Shown here one piece after another: positions 25,401 through 37,889 of a stretch of DNA of 64,000 nt. The DNA comes from Luscinia megarhynchos. Taxonomy: Eukaryota > Chordata > Aves > Passeriformes > Turdidae. Each line of letters opens with the position of its first letter. The first letter of the stretch is position 1. Position numbers and translations under genes: made by a program. Under the pieces are notes generated by a model that was not told the origin of the DNA, ran no database searches, and was given only the letters and a program-made list of their open reading frames with translations. The stretch lies in assembly GCA_034336665.1 (NCBI GenBank), contig JAPFBE010000003.1, positions 57,641,352-57,705,351 of the forward strand, in the 5' to 3' direction.

Positions 25401-27664
25401 ATATAGAAGCATGGCAAAGTAAGACATATTGTAATAATTAGCTGAATTATTCCTGGCATGCCATGAACAATTACAGGATTAATAACTACCCAACCAAATA
25501 GTGTTATGTTGGAATAAATTGACCGACAAGGGTTTTCAGTTAGGAAATGAAGCTCAGATGGATCATCAATAAAAACTACTGCAGAGAACAGACTTTTGAG
25601 AACTTCAGTGTTTTACATTTACAAAATATGGATGTGATAACTATGTTTAATGACTGGAAGAACCAATTTAAAAATTCATTTAGATTATTTTGCTCCCTTT
25701 AATTGCCTGGTCAAAGCCACCGTCTTTGACAGACACACTAATGTGCCATGCAACCTGTATTTAATTTTGTGTCCTGATCAAAATAAAAAACCTGATACAG
25801 CCTTTAATTAACTCCCTGCCTTCTGTACAGTTTTTACATCTGGAATTCTGCTCATTTTACTGCATGTGACAACAGGTTACTTACAGCATGCAACACCCTG
25901 ACAGAATACAACATTTTTTATTAGGAAGAGTGCAATATGCAAACTCAGACAAATTCAGCAAGGTATTTAAGTACATTTCTAATTTAGTGCTTGCAAGAAA
26001 TCCCATTTGCTACAACATAGCTACTACTACTTCCAATGAAGCCTACAGTTTACTACCTAACAGAATCAGGATGTTAATTTACAATATTGGAGCTTTTCTA
26101 GCCTTTCTGTAAGAGTTAAGATTTATAACAGCACATGAGGTTAAAACACATACTAAAGCATAAAAACCAGAGCAAATACAGCTGTACTGAAATGCTCATG
26201 TGGACTTAGAGCTGTGTTTTAATTCTTACACTGAAGCTAACAACAGGAGTCTGATGCCAGGTGAGCATTAGTCCAACTCTTTAATTTTATAGGGCCTCCC
26301 TAAAGAGGACCAAAATTTTTCTGACCATGGCTTTTTCTTTTTTTAGCCTATGAAAGAACACTCTCCAGTTTTTATGCTCTTTTCAATGTGCACTCTTTCA
26401 GAAATGAACAAGAGAAAACCTTGATTAACTCTCAATAGCAGGTAATATTGACCCAATATGTCAATGAGGAGTCTCTGAAAAAGCTGCATTTTTGTGGGCT
26501 CAGAAAGCTGACACAGAGCAGGCTCTTGCAATCCTTAAAGCTGGCTGCTACACATCCTGTAACACATCCTTAAGCACAAAACACGTGGTGAGGAGAATGC
26601 AACAGAGTCACAAGGTACAGCATGAGAGTGCTGGGCAGAGCCAAAGGACATGCTGGTCCAGACTTTCATGGAGGTGGTACCAGGTGACAGCAGTGTGGAC
26701 GGCTGAGAAGGAGGCAGCTGGACTGTGAGGCTGACTTGGGAAGGTCTCCCTGATGGCTGATCCATTAGGGATGATAAAAGGCCCATAGAAGGTGGTAGTG
26801 GAGCTTCACTTCACAGCAGGGGTTTCCAGCAAACAGGGCAGCAAAGTCAATCCACAGGCAAAATCAGTAGTGTCTATAACTACATGCAAGGACAGCTTAC
26901 TTACATCTGTATTTTTTTTTCTGTATTATAGATCTTTTGGAAAGGAAAGATGTGCAGGGATAGATTTATTTTTCCTTAAATGTGTCCTTTTCCTCTCTTC
27001 TTAGAGTTCTGCCCCAACTCCCTACCTAAGGTTCAGGCTAAAGTTAAGCATCTTCATTAGTCAGATCAGACTGAACATTAGGTGCTGAATCACGTATTTT
27101 CTTATGCCTGTAAGAGCAGACTGTCAGGCTATGCCATACAAATGAATTTGGATACTTTTCAACTTATTCCAACAAGACTTCCATAGGCAGCTGCATTGCT
27201 TGTTTGTTTTTCTAAGCCCACCTGCTATCCCAGCAGTATGTAAATTTGAAGTCTTTATGAGTTTGATTCTTCATGTTTCCTATGTTCTTTGGAACCATGT
27301 GTTGCCAAGATCAATACACCTTCTAATCTACAATGTGACTTCTCTGCAGTTTAAAGCTTCCTCTCCCCTGTGAGTCTCCTATGCAGTCTTGCACATAATG
27401 GGCAACAGATAAGAAACTAGCAAAAAAATAAAATAGAGAAAGAAAAAAAAAAAACATACACTTACAAATGCCCCAGCAAACAAAAAACAACTTAGTTTCC
27501 AATTTTGAGTGGGAAGAGGATGGAAGATCACATGCTTTTTTGAAAAATATTTTCACATGTCCCACATGCTGCACACTGCTATCATGCAAATAATAATGAA
27601 ATACTACACCATTCAACTAAGAATCCATTTATTCCAAAAAAGGTCAAGTTAACAATACCCTGCA
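22413..27664. other. Non-coding stretch with no recognised gene
   Basis: Mostly AT-rich. It contains a short tandem duplication at 24065-24110 (listed separately), a cluster of ATGCAT words at about 24945-24972, and a less AT-rich block at 26500-26850. That block has open frames on both strands (26492-26728 + and 26535-26786 -), which cancel each other as coding evidence. No repeat family is recognised. Confidence 0.5.
24065..24110 (+). repeat. 25-bp tandem duplication
   Basis: CCTAATTCTGAAGGTCCCAT followed by G occurs at 24065-24085 and again, identically, at 24090-24110, with the short linker CTGG between them. The perfect identity implies a recent replication-slippage event. Confidence 0.95.
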
Positions 27665-27800
27665 GACCAGATATTTATAAAACTGCTATCAGATTATTTC
27701 CCTTCTAGATCAGTCCATTGAATTTACATGCTTAAACAAACTAGCATCTAAAATTTGTCTCCTCGTCATTGTTTCTTTTATAGTCCTCAAAGGAAATTAT
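27665..27800 (-). mobile_element. Ancient CR1-clade LINE fragment, minus strand
   Basis: GATATTTATAAAACTGCTAT followed by CAGATTATTTCCCTTCTAG resembles 'gatatatttatagagagcaatcatatctcccctc'. TTAAACAAACTAGCATC and GTCTCCTCGTCATTG resemble the next blocks 'actaaacaagccaagctc' and 'gtctcctctcata' of old amniote CR1 elements read from the opposite strand. The order is right, but similarity is low and the boundaries are approximate. Confidence 0.5.
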
Positions 27801-28547
27801 TTTAGTTTCCCATTTTATCCTGCATATCCAAGCATATCCTCACCTTGTTGCTGTAGATTTAGAGACCATTATCATGCATGGTTATATACCTGCTAAATTG
27901 ACTTTAGTCTTTCAATGTGATCTAAATTGTGTTTAATCTGCTCCCTTAATACTAATGGTGCTCTGAGAGGTGAGCACGTCACAAGCTGAGGAACTTTAAT
28001 TTGATGCTTTTTGTAGAGCCCAAATCTTCAAACACATCTTTATATGGATACAGGCTCTGTACTTTCTGCATCAATATTTTCAGTGTATGTGTAACCTTTA
28101 GAGCAATCTCCCTGTAAAATTATTATTTTCCCCATAGGAAAGACAAATCACTTATTTCATTATGCATTTATCTGCTCAGAATTGTCTTAAGCTGTGGCTA
28201 TATGACACTGCAATTTTGCCACATCTAGTGTATTCACTGGTGGGGCTTTCTGGGGAGGAAGTGTTTTCACAACTTTTTTTCCTTTACAATATCCCTACTC
28301 TGACAGATTTGAAAATACTGTTCATTATTATTTCTGTCCTCTTTTGTCATTTATAGTATTTGATGAAGCATCAAAATGTCCATGTGTAACACCTAAAAAC
28401 CACATACTTAACAGAAACAACAGACACCCAGGCAAAACAAAAAACTGGAGAATACAGGGGTATAAGCTAGCTGTGAATCAAGTTATCTTTTGCTCTGTAA
28501 CTCAACAAGACTACATTGCTTTCAATCCCCTGGTTTTATGTATTTTA
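27801..28547. other. Non-coding stretch, nothing recognised
   Basis: Short open frames only. Possible continuation of the LINE fragment to the left is too weak to claim. Confidence 0.5.
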
Positions 28548-28568
28548 TTTGTACAACAGCTGTACAAA
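28548..28568. repeat. Perfect 8-bp hairpin
   Basis: TTTGTACA, loop ACAGC, then TGTACAAA. No flanking coding or RNA context. Confidence 0.6.
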
Positions 28569-28682
28569 GAGAATCTACTGTCTACATATATATGTACCAG
28601 GAGGGACTCTTTTGTTTTTTTCTGTAGAAGCGAAAAACAAAGAAAAATTTTTAAACACTAACATGGAAAATTGACCCTGATT

Positions 28683-28702
28683 AAAAAAAAAAAAAAAAAA
28701 AA
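28683..28702 (+). repeat. Poly-A tract (A20)
   Basis: Twenty consecutive A residues. No recognisable retrocopy or SINE body lies upstream, so it is listed as a homopolymer and not as a retrotransposition tail. Confidence 0.95.
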
Positions 28703-28742
28703 GATGTGCTAGCTTCAGCCATTTCCACTCTAAAACTTGTAA

Positions 28743-28780
28743 ATACATACATACATACATACATATATATATATATATGT
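28743..28780 (+). repeat. Compound (ATAC)n (AT)n microsatellite
   Basis: About five ATAC units run directly into about nine AT units. Confidence 0.95.
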
Positions 28781-29083
28781 ATCACTCATTGATGAGTTAT
28801 GGTGTCAGAGAAGTACAGTTTCCTTTTCCTAGAAAGAAGAGACTGATCACCAGTGGGTTGGTGGTGAGCTGTAGGTGACTTTGGAGGAATTGGGAGGTTG
28901 CAACTGGGATATATATCACTGATACTATGACATCCCAGGGAAGATGAAATCTAGACCCTAAGACTGCAACACCATTGCCAGTAAGTCACAGTGCCTGGTC
29001 CACCCTGAAATATGGAGGGAGAACATATCTAGTTGAGCCACAGAAAATCTCTGGAAGCAATTGATTCCTTGTACTCTTAGCAC
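28781..29083. other. Non-coding stretch, nothing recognised
   Basis: About 300 bp between two simple repeats with no open frame or repeat family of note. Confidence 0.55.
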
Positions 29084-29108
29084 TTTTTTTTTTTTTTTTT
29101 TTTTTTTT
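29084..29108 (+). repeat. Poly-T tract (T25)
   Basis: Twenty-five consecutive T residues, the longest homopolymer in the window. It could be the tail of a minus-strand retroinsertion, but the sequence to its right (29109 onward) shows no recognisable SINE or processed-gene body. Confidence 0.95.
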
Positions 29109-30780
29109 GCCATAAAATAGCAACCCTTAAATAGTTACTCAAAATTTCGAAAAGCTCACTGCCATTATTTTGCTCTGAAGCATGTCTGGCTTTGACTAAA
29201 CAAAAGGAAGTTCCACTGGCCTTTTTTCTTTTGTTTTTTCTTTGCACTCTGAGCCTGGAAACTTAAATTTTCATTACTTTCTGCTGTTGCCATATCTGAT
29301 GAGTATCACCTGCCTTAGCATTCACCACACTGTCAGGAGTTGTTAACCCCCCTTGGCAGATTTTTGTTTGTTAACTTAGCTTGTCATTGCCAGCCTTGAG
29401 GTTATGCACACACAGATGGCTTATAGGCCTCGGTTTTCCTTTGTGTTTATTGTAATTGGAGCTAAAGAAGAAACTTGTAGCAAGCAATTTATTTTACGAA
29501 TTTCATTCTTCTTCCCATTTCTTTTCACTGCCTATCCACTCATGGTGAATCCGGCCATCATTTCAATTTGACTGAATAAATTCAGGAAAAAAAATTGTCC
29601 AACAATTGAGTTGTAAACAACTCACTGGCACCCTTTGCTTTGCCAGATTCGAGTTGTTAGAGAAGCAGTCTGTTTGAATATTCCACTGTTGCTTTTCTGA
29701 GGTTAGCTTTAGGACTGAGTGCTTGGAATTGTGTGTAAATGCTGGCATTATTAGATATGAACATTTGTTTTTGTCATAATTTTTCTACATGTATTTAAGC
29801 TCTCTTAGCTGTTATTCTTCCCCTGCAAAACCTTCCTGTTTCCAAAGTTTTACTCATTAGTAGGGTTATGGGTAGGTTATATTAGTAGGGTTATTAGGAG
29901 CTCTACAGTCTACCTTGATGAGTATAAGAAATAATAAAAAGAGGAACACATCATGCCTTTATAAAAATATCTAATATGCACAGTATATATTCACTTAATT
30001 TACTCTTCTGAATAGACTCCTTGGCTTCTAAAAGAGCATGAGGCAAATGCAGTTTCTTTGTGAAAGTATAGTTTTTGCCTAGGTCTGCCTTGTTTTTACA
30101 GCATAATTCCTTTTCTGTACCAAGAATATCTTAAATCTGACCTGAGTTTTAGGATAGGTGTGCTAGCAGCAATTCATGCCCCAAAAGTCATTTGCACTGT
30201 TGGCTGACCCTACTCTTCCTTTTTTTATTACAAGCAAATTATTTTAGAATTCTGATCCTTTCAGCACAAAGAAATTAAAGATATGCACAAGCCAGTGAGT
30301 AAAAAAAAAACAAAATCAAAACCACATTAAAAAACACCAAAACCAAAAATGAAACAAACACACACTACCACAGAAAATCCACACACAGCTTTACTTGCTC
30401 CAGCAATACCAAAATGGCTGTCAGAGGACTTCCAGAGTGGAAGAAACATAACTTCATTGAGTAGGAACCAATTTGAGAAAAAAGAAAAAGTAACCACCTT
30501 CTTTGGCCTTGAAGATCCCAGCGGAGTGCCCTGTGGGAGGGGAGGGAGTCACTGCAAGTAGCTGTCACCCTCTTCACAGAAGGCTTACTTTCAGTGGTAA
30601 AAAACTGTCTCTTATCCATGTGCAGCTGCCAGTAATGGCTCTTGTAATGTGTTAGAATAGCAGCTCTCTCTCAGAGCTACAAAGTGCTGTTAGTGTTTGC
30701 CTTCCCCCTCCTAACACATCAATGCACATGGAGCGTAATTAGTCGACCCAATAAAGCTCAGTAAACATTTTGTGATTTGC
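29109..30780. other. Non-coding stretch with no recognised gene
   Basis: No dispersed repeat is recognised. Overlapping opposite-strand frames at 30349-30561 and 30365-30619 have no motif. A-rich simple sequence occurs around 30301-30350. Confidence 0.5.
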
Positions 30781-30945
30781 CATCTCTATCTCTATCTCTA
30801 TCTATATCTATATCTATATCTATATCTATATCTATATCTATATCTATATCTATATCTATATCTATCATCTATATCTACATCTATATCTATATCTGTATCT
30901 AATCTATATCTATATGTGTGTATGCATACACATATATATTTGTGT
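30781..30945 (+). repeat. (TATATC)n hexanucleotide microsatellite
   Basis: It begins with CTCTAT units and then becomes a near-perfect run of TATATC hexamers to about 30864. It continues with interrupted units and grades into a TATATGTGTG-type tract. The frame at 30772-30972 encodes only alternating Leu-Tyr then Ser-Ile and is a microsatellite artefact. Confidence 0.97.
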
Positions 30946-32132
30946 GTGCAAGTATGCTGGGGCTTATATTAAAAAAGCTTTTCTCTATTTCTCTCCACCT
31001 CTATTCAGAATGTACTCTGGACTCCCCACATGGGTACACAAAGCCCTCAGAAATACACAAAGGGTTTTGAAATACATGTAAGCTTTTCCTCCTTTCTCCT
31101 GAAGCCACTGCCTCTACAGTTTGGAAGTCTTTCCTTCCTAGAAGTCTCTCTTTCTTCCACTTTTCCATTGAAGGATTTTTTCACTGAAGCTCTCTAGATT
31201 TTTGTGTGTGTTCTCATGCTAGAGGCAGCTGATGGCAAGTAGCCAGGATATCTAGGCTATCATAGGTCATCCTGAGATCAGTGGACATGTTAATGACTCT
31301 TTGTTTAAGAAAGATGTCAAAAGAAATTAAATTGTTTAGTGGCTTAAACAGTAGGAAATACCAGAAAATACAGTCAGACCTCTGGAACTACAGGGAAGGG
31401 TGTTGACAACAGACTGAATGGATATTTTACTCCTACTGTGTTCTCCTCCAGTGCTCCAATCCTTTCCATTTCATTAAATCACCTGCTAACTGACACCCAC
31501 TCCCACAAAATTCTGTAGGACTAATCTGACATCTCGTGTCTCTTCTCAAAATGACAGAGACAGAAAGAGGCATGTGCATTTCACCATGGGCAGATTCCAC
31601 AGGCTCTACCTTCTTTATACCAGTCTCTGACCCCAATGCACCAGAATCTGGCCCCAATCTTAACAGAAACAGGATTTGCCACTGAAAACATGATTTACTT
31701 TTCCTCAAAGCTTATGAAATTATTTTGTATACATCTCATAAGCCCAGAGATGTATAAAACTGGTTTTTATGTATGACCATAAATTCTGTTTCTAACTAGT
31801 GTTTTTCACAGTAATGAAGTTAAATATAATCTCAGGGGAAAAAAATAAAAATAAATAAAAGAAAGGCTATCTTAAGCATTTTTAGGCAATAGAATATCAA
31901 TGGATATTTAGAACCATATTTCTCACAGGTGCAAGAAGGCATCTCTTCACTGTAGCCCTGCTCTGATGGCCAAAATTAACCATTTGCTCCGCATAAAGTA
32001 ATTTGGGATCTAAGTAATCATTATAATAATTATCTTATATTCACCCAGATTATATCAGCCTTCAAAACTTCAAAACTTCTCCTTGCAGCTCCAACCAAAA
32101 TCTGAACACAGCAGCAGATGTCGATGCATATT
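30946..32132. other. Non-coding stretch, nothing recognised
   Basis: A 91-codon minus-strand frame at 31433-31708 has no recognisable motif. A-rich simple sequence lies near 31838-31862. No dispersed repeat is identified. Confidence 0.55.
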
Positions 32133-33338
32133 AATACAGGAACAGGTGATGCAGCACTAATTCTGGACGCCATTTCCAGACACGTGAAGGACAAGGAGGT
32201 GCTCAGGAACAGTCATCATGGATTTATGAACGTGTCCAACCTGATAGCCTTCTACAGTGATGTTACCAGCTTGGCTGGTTAGAGAAAAGCAATGGAAGTT
32301 ATTTGTCTGGACTTCAGTAAGGCTTTTGATGCCATCCCCTGTAACAAACTCGTAGAAAAGTGGATGCAATACACGTTAGGAAAGTAGGCAGTGGTGTGGA
32401 TCAAAACTTGACTTAACAGCCAGGTTAAGCTGTTGTAAACAGAGGCACAAAGTCTGGTCAGGGGTTAGTCAGCAATGTTGTACCCCATGGGCCAGCTGTG
32501 GGTCAAATAGTGTTTAAATTCTTCATCAATGACATCAATGATGGGATCAAGCTTGCACTCAACCAGTCTGCAGACAACATGGTACTGGGAGGAGTGGATG
32601 ATACATCAGACTTGGTAGGGCTGTTGTTTGAAAAGACCTCCCTAGACTGGAGAAATGGGCACACAGCAACCTCATAGAGTTCAACAAAGGAAAATGCCAA
32701 ATTCCAGATGAATAAACCCAGGCACCAGTATTTGATGGCAAACAACAGGCTGAAAAACAGCTCTCCAGAGGAGGAATGGGCATCCTGCTGCTCAGGTTGA
32801 ATGTGCATCAATACCTGCTAGCAGCAAAGCCAGGCAATAGCATATTGAGCTGCATGAGGAAGAGCACTGCCAATAGGTCAAGGAAGGTGATCCTTTCCCT
32901 CCACCCAGTTCTACTGAGATTCTGTTGAAATTCTGGACCTATTTCTGAGAAACATGAACACACCTGAAAGAGTCCTACAAAGCACCAAAAATTAAGGGAC
33001 TTCATGGAGCTCCTCTGATAAAAGGAGAGGGTGAGAGTACTGGGAGGACAAATCCAGGCTCTTCTCAGTGGTGTCAGGTCAAGATAATGGGAAAAAAAAT
33101 GAAACACAGGAGGTTCTATCTGGACATAAAACATTTCTGCTGTGAGCATGACCAAGCACTGTCACAGACTTTCCAGTGAGGTTGTGAAATCTCCATTTAT
33201 GGAGACAGTCAAAACTTGACCCATCCTGGGCTATCTCACAACACTTCATGTAGCTCACAACACTTCAGCAGGAGGGCTGGACTATATGACTTCCAGAGAT
33301 ACCTGCCAGCCTCACTTGTTGTGTGATTTTATGATTCA
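32133..33338 (+). mobile_element. CR1 LINE, 5'-truncated, decayed ORF2 (reverse transcriptase) to 3' end
   Basis: CR1 ORF2 encodes endonuclease and reverse transcriptase. Only part of the RT and the 3' end remain here. The order of RT blocks is intact though frameshifted. LILDAISRHVKDKEVL near 32157 is followed by the HHGF block and then ICLDFSKAFDAIP at 32301-32339, the palm motif carrying one catalytic aspartate. Next comes FINDINDGIKLAL near 32524. The second palm motif, normally FADDTK, reads SADNMV near 32570, so the catalytic aspartate pair is broken. Stops and frameshifts then run through the thumb region to a 3' end with GGAGGGCTGGACTATATGAC, CTTCCAGAGATACC and terminal GTGATTTTATGATTC. 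The open frames on both strands here are LINE-derived. It is non-functional. Confidence 0.93.
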
Positions 33339-36300
33339 GCAATGCTGGTTATCAAAGAAAGGAGATATTGCAGAAAAGTTGGAGCTCTTTGTGCACCTTT
33401 TCCTAGTGTTTCATACAGCTTTCTGAAACCTGTGTGCTTTTGACAACATGGTTTTAAGGTATTCATAAAAGAATCCCCAGGACAACATAAAAATGTTCTC
33501 GACCTGGTCAGTCCCTAAGCTGATGAGTGGCACAAGGAATCCCTGTGAATGGCAGACAAGACTTGCAGTGAAGTTTCTCCTCCTCCCTGCCAGTCCCTGA
33601 ATTCAGACATCTGAAAACAATCATATCAGCAAAAAATCCTCACTCTGGCCAGTGCTATCTTGGCTGCAGCAGAACCTTCATCACCGGTGCTCAGCTCTGA
33701 TTTCTCACCTCTCCCCTTGACAGCAAAGAGAGAAAATAGTCAACACTTTTCCTTGGAGATATATATCTCCAAACTGTGGGAACCCAGAGGAAGAAAGTAA
33801 AATAATATCCTCCCACGTACAGGATGGGCTGAGCTGTAGGTAGAGCCACAGTTTGTCCTCCAAGTACTAAAGCTATTTTGTGGGTCAAACCAGACACATA
33901 CTATACTCTGCCTGGTGATTTTGGAAGGTTTATTGTCAGCAAACCCTTGCCAGACTATTTTATGCAGCATCCTTGCCCGAGTTCTTATTTATCTTGCACA
34001 TTTTAATTAAATCATTTCACTTCCATATCAGCACTAATTCTGAAAGAGGACTCAACCAGTATTTGTTTATAAAAAGCTTGTTATAAGCAAAGCACTCATT
34101 AGGCTTTGCCTGATAATCTCCACTGTTCATTATCGCAGGGCAATTGCTATTGCTGTATCATTAAGCTTTAAATACTTTGCTCTCTTTATCTTCGTTAGTG
34201 ATACATGCTTTAAATTATCACAAACGTGACACATTTTATCCCCCTTAGCTGACACAAATGCCATTTCAGAGACTTCTGGTATAATAGTAAATATCCTCCA
34301 AAAAGCCTCTCTGAAGATAATTTCTTTCTTTCAAAAGCCTTTTTTCCACATACTCATTAGCTGAGTGAACTCAAACATAAACCACATCTGTTCTCCAATG
34401 GGAAGCCACAAATCTCTGCTGTCAATGAGAATCATATACTTTCTTAACAAACCACTTACATTTATTGATTTTAGGAATTCTCTTTATTTTGAAAACAGTC
34501 TCCGTAATATACATTACTAGTCATTTTGGGAAAGAAATGGAACAAACTGATCCTTTCCACCTCCACACAGTATATCCCTATCTAGAAAACGACAGGCTTC
34601 ATAATACCTTTTCCAAGTGGGAAGTCCTCAGCAAATGAAAAATAAATGTGATTAAAAGACACTATTGAATTGTGATTTTTTCTTGGAAAGCTTCTATGTT
34701 TCTTTTATTGTACTGGAACAGGAGTGAGTTTATCTGAATGACACAGATAGGTGTAAAAATCGTTTAGGAGGCTGCTCTGGCATCTAAGTTCAAATGAGCA
34801 ATGAGTGATTCAGAATGGCTGCCATCCATGGCTGCCAGACCTTGGATCCTGACACAGCCAGTGCACAATGAGTTAGGATACCTGAACACTTCCACCTGAA
34901 TACAGTCCCTATTTCTCTGTTTTTTGTAAAATACCCACCAGAGTAACTGCAAAGCACAGTCTTTATACCAACACTGTGTATATGTAGCTTAGCAGAGAGC
35001 ATTAGAGAAATTTCTGTAAGAAGCATGGATGAAAGGTAAGGCAAAGTAGAATAACTCAAAGTTTAGTTTCCTCAACTGATCATATCTTTTACATTCAACA
35101 AAATCTTTAGGTAGAAATAGAAATGGTCACTGGGACAGATGCCTAGAAATGTTTCATCATGCCTTATCTGCCCTCACCTTATTTAACCTTGTCATATCTC
35201 AGTATTCCCCTTTTCTACCTCAACAGGCTGTCCACTGCACCCTTGTCTTTGCTGCATTGTTTTTCTTTGGGCATCTTTTGCCATGATCAGGAACTTGAAG
35301 GCAAAAATACACACAGTTCAATGGTCTAGCAATAACTATTTGTTAATACAATCCAGCCAGAAGAGATCAGTCATATATTTGCCACCCCTGCCACAAGTTA
35401 CCAGGTAAGTCTCCTCAAGCCAGTTGGTAGCCTGGGAAACACAAGACCCTACAGCTCTGCAGAACAGGTATATCATCAGTCCTCCTGATGTAATCTTCCT
35501 CTCAGAGTTCTTAGACTTTTTCAGGTCTGTATTCTTCTGAGTCCTTGACTTACAATGAGTAGCACAACAATTTCATTTCTCTCTGTTTTTATTTTTCATA
35601 TTTTGGGTGTCTTTAGTGTATGTATTTTTTCACAGCAAAACAACATTTTTTCTCTGTAAATATGAGCCAAGGTCACACAGTTGTGCTTCACAAACCCAAG
35701 CCCTGGAGCACAAACAGCTGAACCTGTGGGCTACTCCACAGGGTTACAAGCTTATACTTTTGCTTGCTTGTTTACTGAACCAGAGGCATTGCTGAAGCAA
35801 GTTGAAGATTATTTGTTCCATATAGACATCAACACAGCCTCCACACTAACCAAGAGCTGATTATCCAGGGAAGAAAACAAGCAAATCAAAAAACCAAAAC
35901 AAGGAAAGAAGGGCACCGCTCAGCAAATTTAGCTAATAGGCATCACGGAGCTATGCTGGAAGGCTCATAAAAAATAAAGACAGATACACAATCAATGGTA
36001 TGACTCAGTAATTGCTTTATGCATGTGAACAATGTTTTCAAAAGTCAAAAACAATGTCTGCGACAGAGATGTTAGCAAGACACGATGCTAAATTCCTCAT
36101 ATTCATTAATGAATGTCATAGTGCTGGGTAATGAATTATTCTTGACATTGCTAAAGTCTTCTCTTGTCTGAAACCTTTTATCTTTGGCAATCTAAAGTAA
36201 ATGGCAGAATGGAAACGTGTGCTTCTCAAATATACCCTGGCATCATCTTGCAGGACAGAAATTGGCATTTTGTTGACAATTTACATAGAGCATTTCATAT

Positions 36301-37889
36301 TGCACTGTCAATACTCCATCTAGTGAAATGTCCTGCATCCAAAAGTAGCCTAAGCTGAAACAAAGTTAATAAACAAACATAATGCATCTTGCTAATTTTG
36401 TTCCCGGATGACACAATCTCTACCCTAAAGAGATAACCCTTGATTTTGTACTAAAGGATAAGGTAAAGAGGTGCAGCAGCCATGCATTTACAGTATCAGA
36501 TGTTCTCAAACTGCCATCTGTGCACAAATGACCATGTGGCTTTGGACCTTCTGTCTTATTTTTTCAGCTGCTCAAGCGCTTTAAGAGACAACTAAAAATA
36601 AATTTTCTAGCATTCAACAAAAGACATATTTTCTTAAAATTGCATATGCATTCGCAAAACAATTACTCACAAGTCAAAATACAAAGTGGGAAAGGAGTGG
36701 GCTCTGGATCTGTGAGTGAAACATGTCTCACAAGACAATCTTAGCATGATTTAATTTACCTCTGATAGCTGCTATGAGTTCATTTCTTCCCAGCCTCCTG
36801 TAAATAACGCTGCAAATAATTCTATGCTTTAATATGTTGTCTCATGTGAGTACATGCCACAGTGCATGCTACTCCAGTCAGTTTTACAATCCATCTGCAC
36901 AGACTTCTAAAGTCAAGATCACAAAAGCTGGGTGCAACATTCATGATGATGAGGTGCCAGATGCACAACTCTTCTTGTTTGCTGCTGCTTAGTGTGAAGA
37001 GCTCATTTATACGAAATCTTAATCTACCTCCCTTACTCCCAGTGAGTAGAGGAGTAGTTATGCCATTGATTCCACTGGACTTGTGTACACAAGTGTTCGA
37101 ATATGTACAGTGTGACTTAGTGACAGAAACTGGCATGAGGAAGAAGCTGTGACTAGGAAAGACTAGAAAACATAAGGTAAATAATATATACAGAAGGGAA
37201 AAAAAAAAGACTTAATGGCAGAACCCTGAGGGAAAGCATTTCATCTTCCATTCACAAGAAAGTAATTAATTTCATGTGTCAAATGTGGTATGGGAAGTGT
37301 CCTGGAGTGGTTTTAACTTAAATAGTTTCAGCTGATATAGGTGAACATTTGTTTTAGTGCTTGATTTCCAGTTACCACGGTGGGTTTTTTTTTCTTTTTT
37401 AAGTTACCAAAACCATGTTCATGCCATTGCTAACCATTTGTTTTAAGGATTTCTCTTTAACTACGTGTAGCATTCAGTGAAAAAGTGCTTTAAGTCCATT
37501 CTCTGTCTGACTCTTCATTCCTTAGCAAAATAACTACATAAAAATACCTCATCTTTCAGAAAATCAGTTCTGAGTTAATTTTTCCTTCATAAAGAAAATG
37601 CTTAATTTTTCTGCATATACCTCTCTTAAATTTTCTTTTGATATTTATTTAATGTTTGTGCTGGTTTTTTCTCTATTCTTTTGCAGGTAAAAGTGTTAAT
37701 ACACTCTAAATGAGCACATACTATCTAAGCACAATTTGGGAAGTATTTCAGCTTTATTCGTGTTTCATAAGGTTTTTTTATGGGAAATGCTAGGATAGCT
37801 TTCTTTCTTGCAATTTTTCAATCAGGATTGAAGTCCTTATTGTGTATTTTCCAGCTCAGTTTGGAAAGGTATTTAATGCTGTCTAAAGT
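33339..37889. other. Non-coding stretch with no recognised gene
   Basis: No protein family is recognised in the short open frames, including the antisense pair at 36822-37152. A 20-bp palindrome at 33753-33772 is listed separately. A smooth, AT-rich, repeat-free block at about 33960-34330 could be a conserved non-coding element (see findings). CCAAGGTCACACAG at about 35669 resembles a MIR word but lacks flanking support. Confidence 0.45.
33753..33772. repeat. Perfect 20-bp palindrome
   Basis: TTGGAGATATATATCTCCAA is its own reverse complement with no spacer. Length and perfection are unusual for this composition, but the central ATATAT contributes. No recognised binding-site family is claimed. 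Confidence 0.8.

Noticed and set aside
26492..26786. Overlapping frames on both strands in a G+C-richer block
   Set aside because: Antisense overlap and the lack of any family resemblance point to compositional openness.
29084..29108. T25 tract as the tail of a minus-strand processed pseudogene
   Set aside because: No recognisable coding or SINE body follows on the right.
30772..30972. 66-codon frame with a long Leu-Tyr repeat
   Set aside because: It is the translation of the (TATATC)n microsatellite, not a protein gene.
35663..35720. CCAAGGTCACACAG word as a MIR remnant
   Set aside because: Only one block matches. The sequence before it lacks the expected 'gaaactgaggc' block, so a chance or very short hit is as likely.
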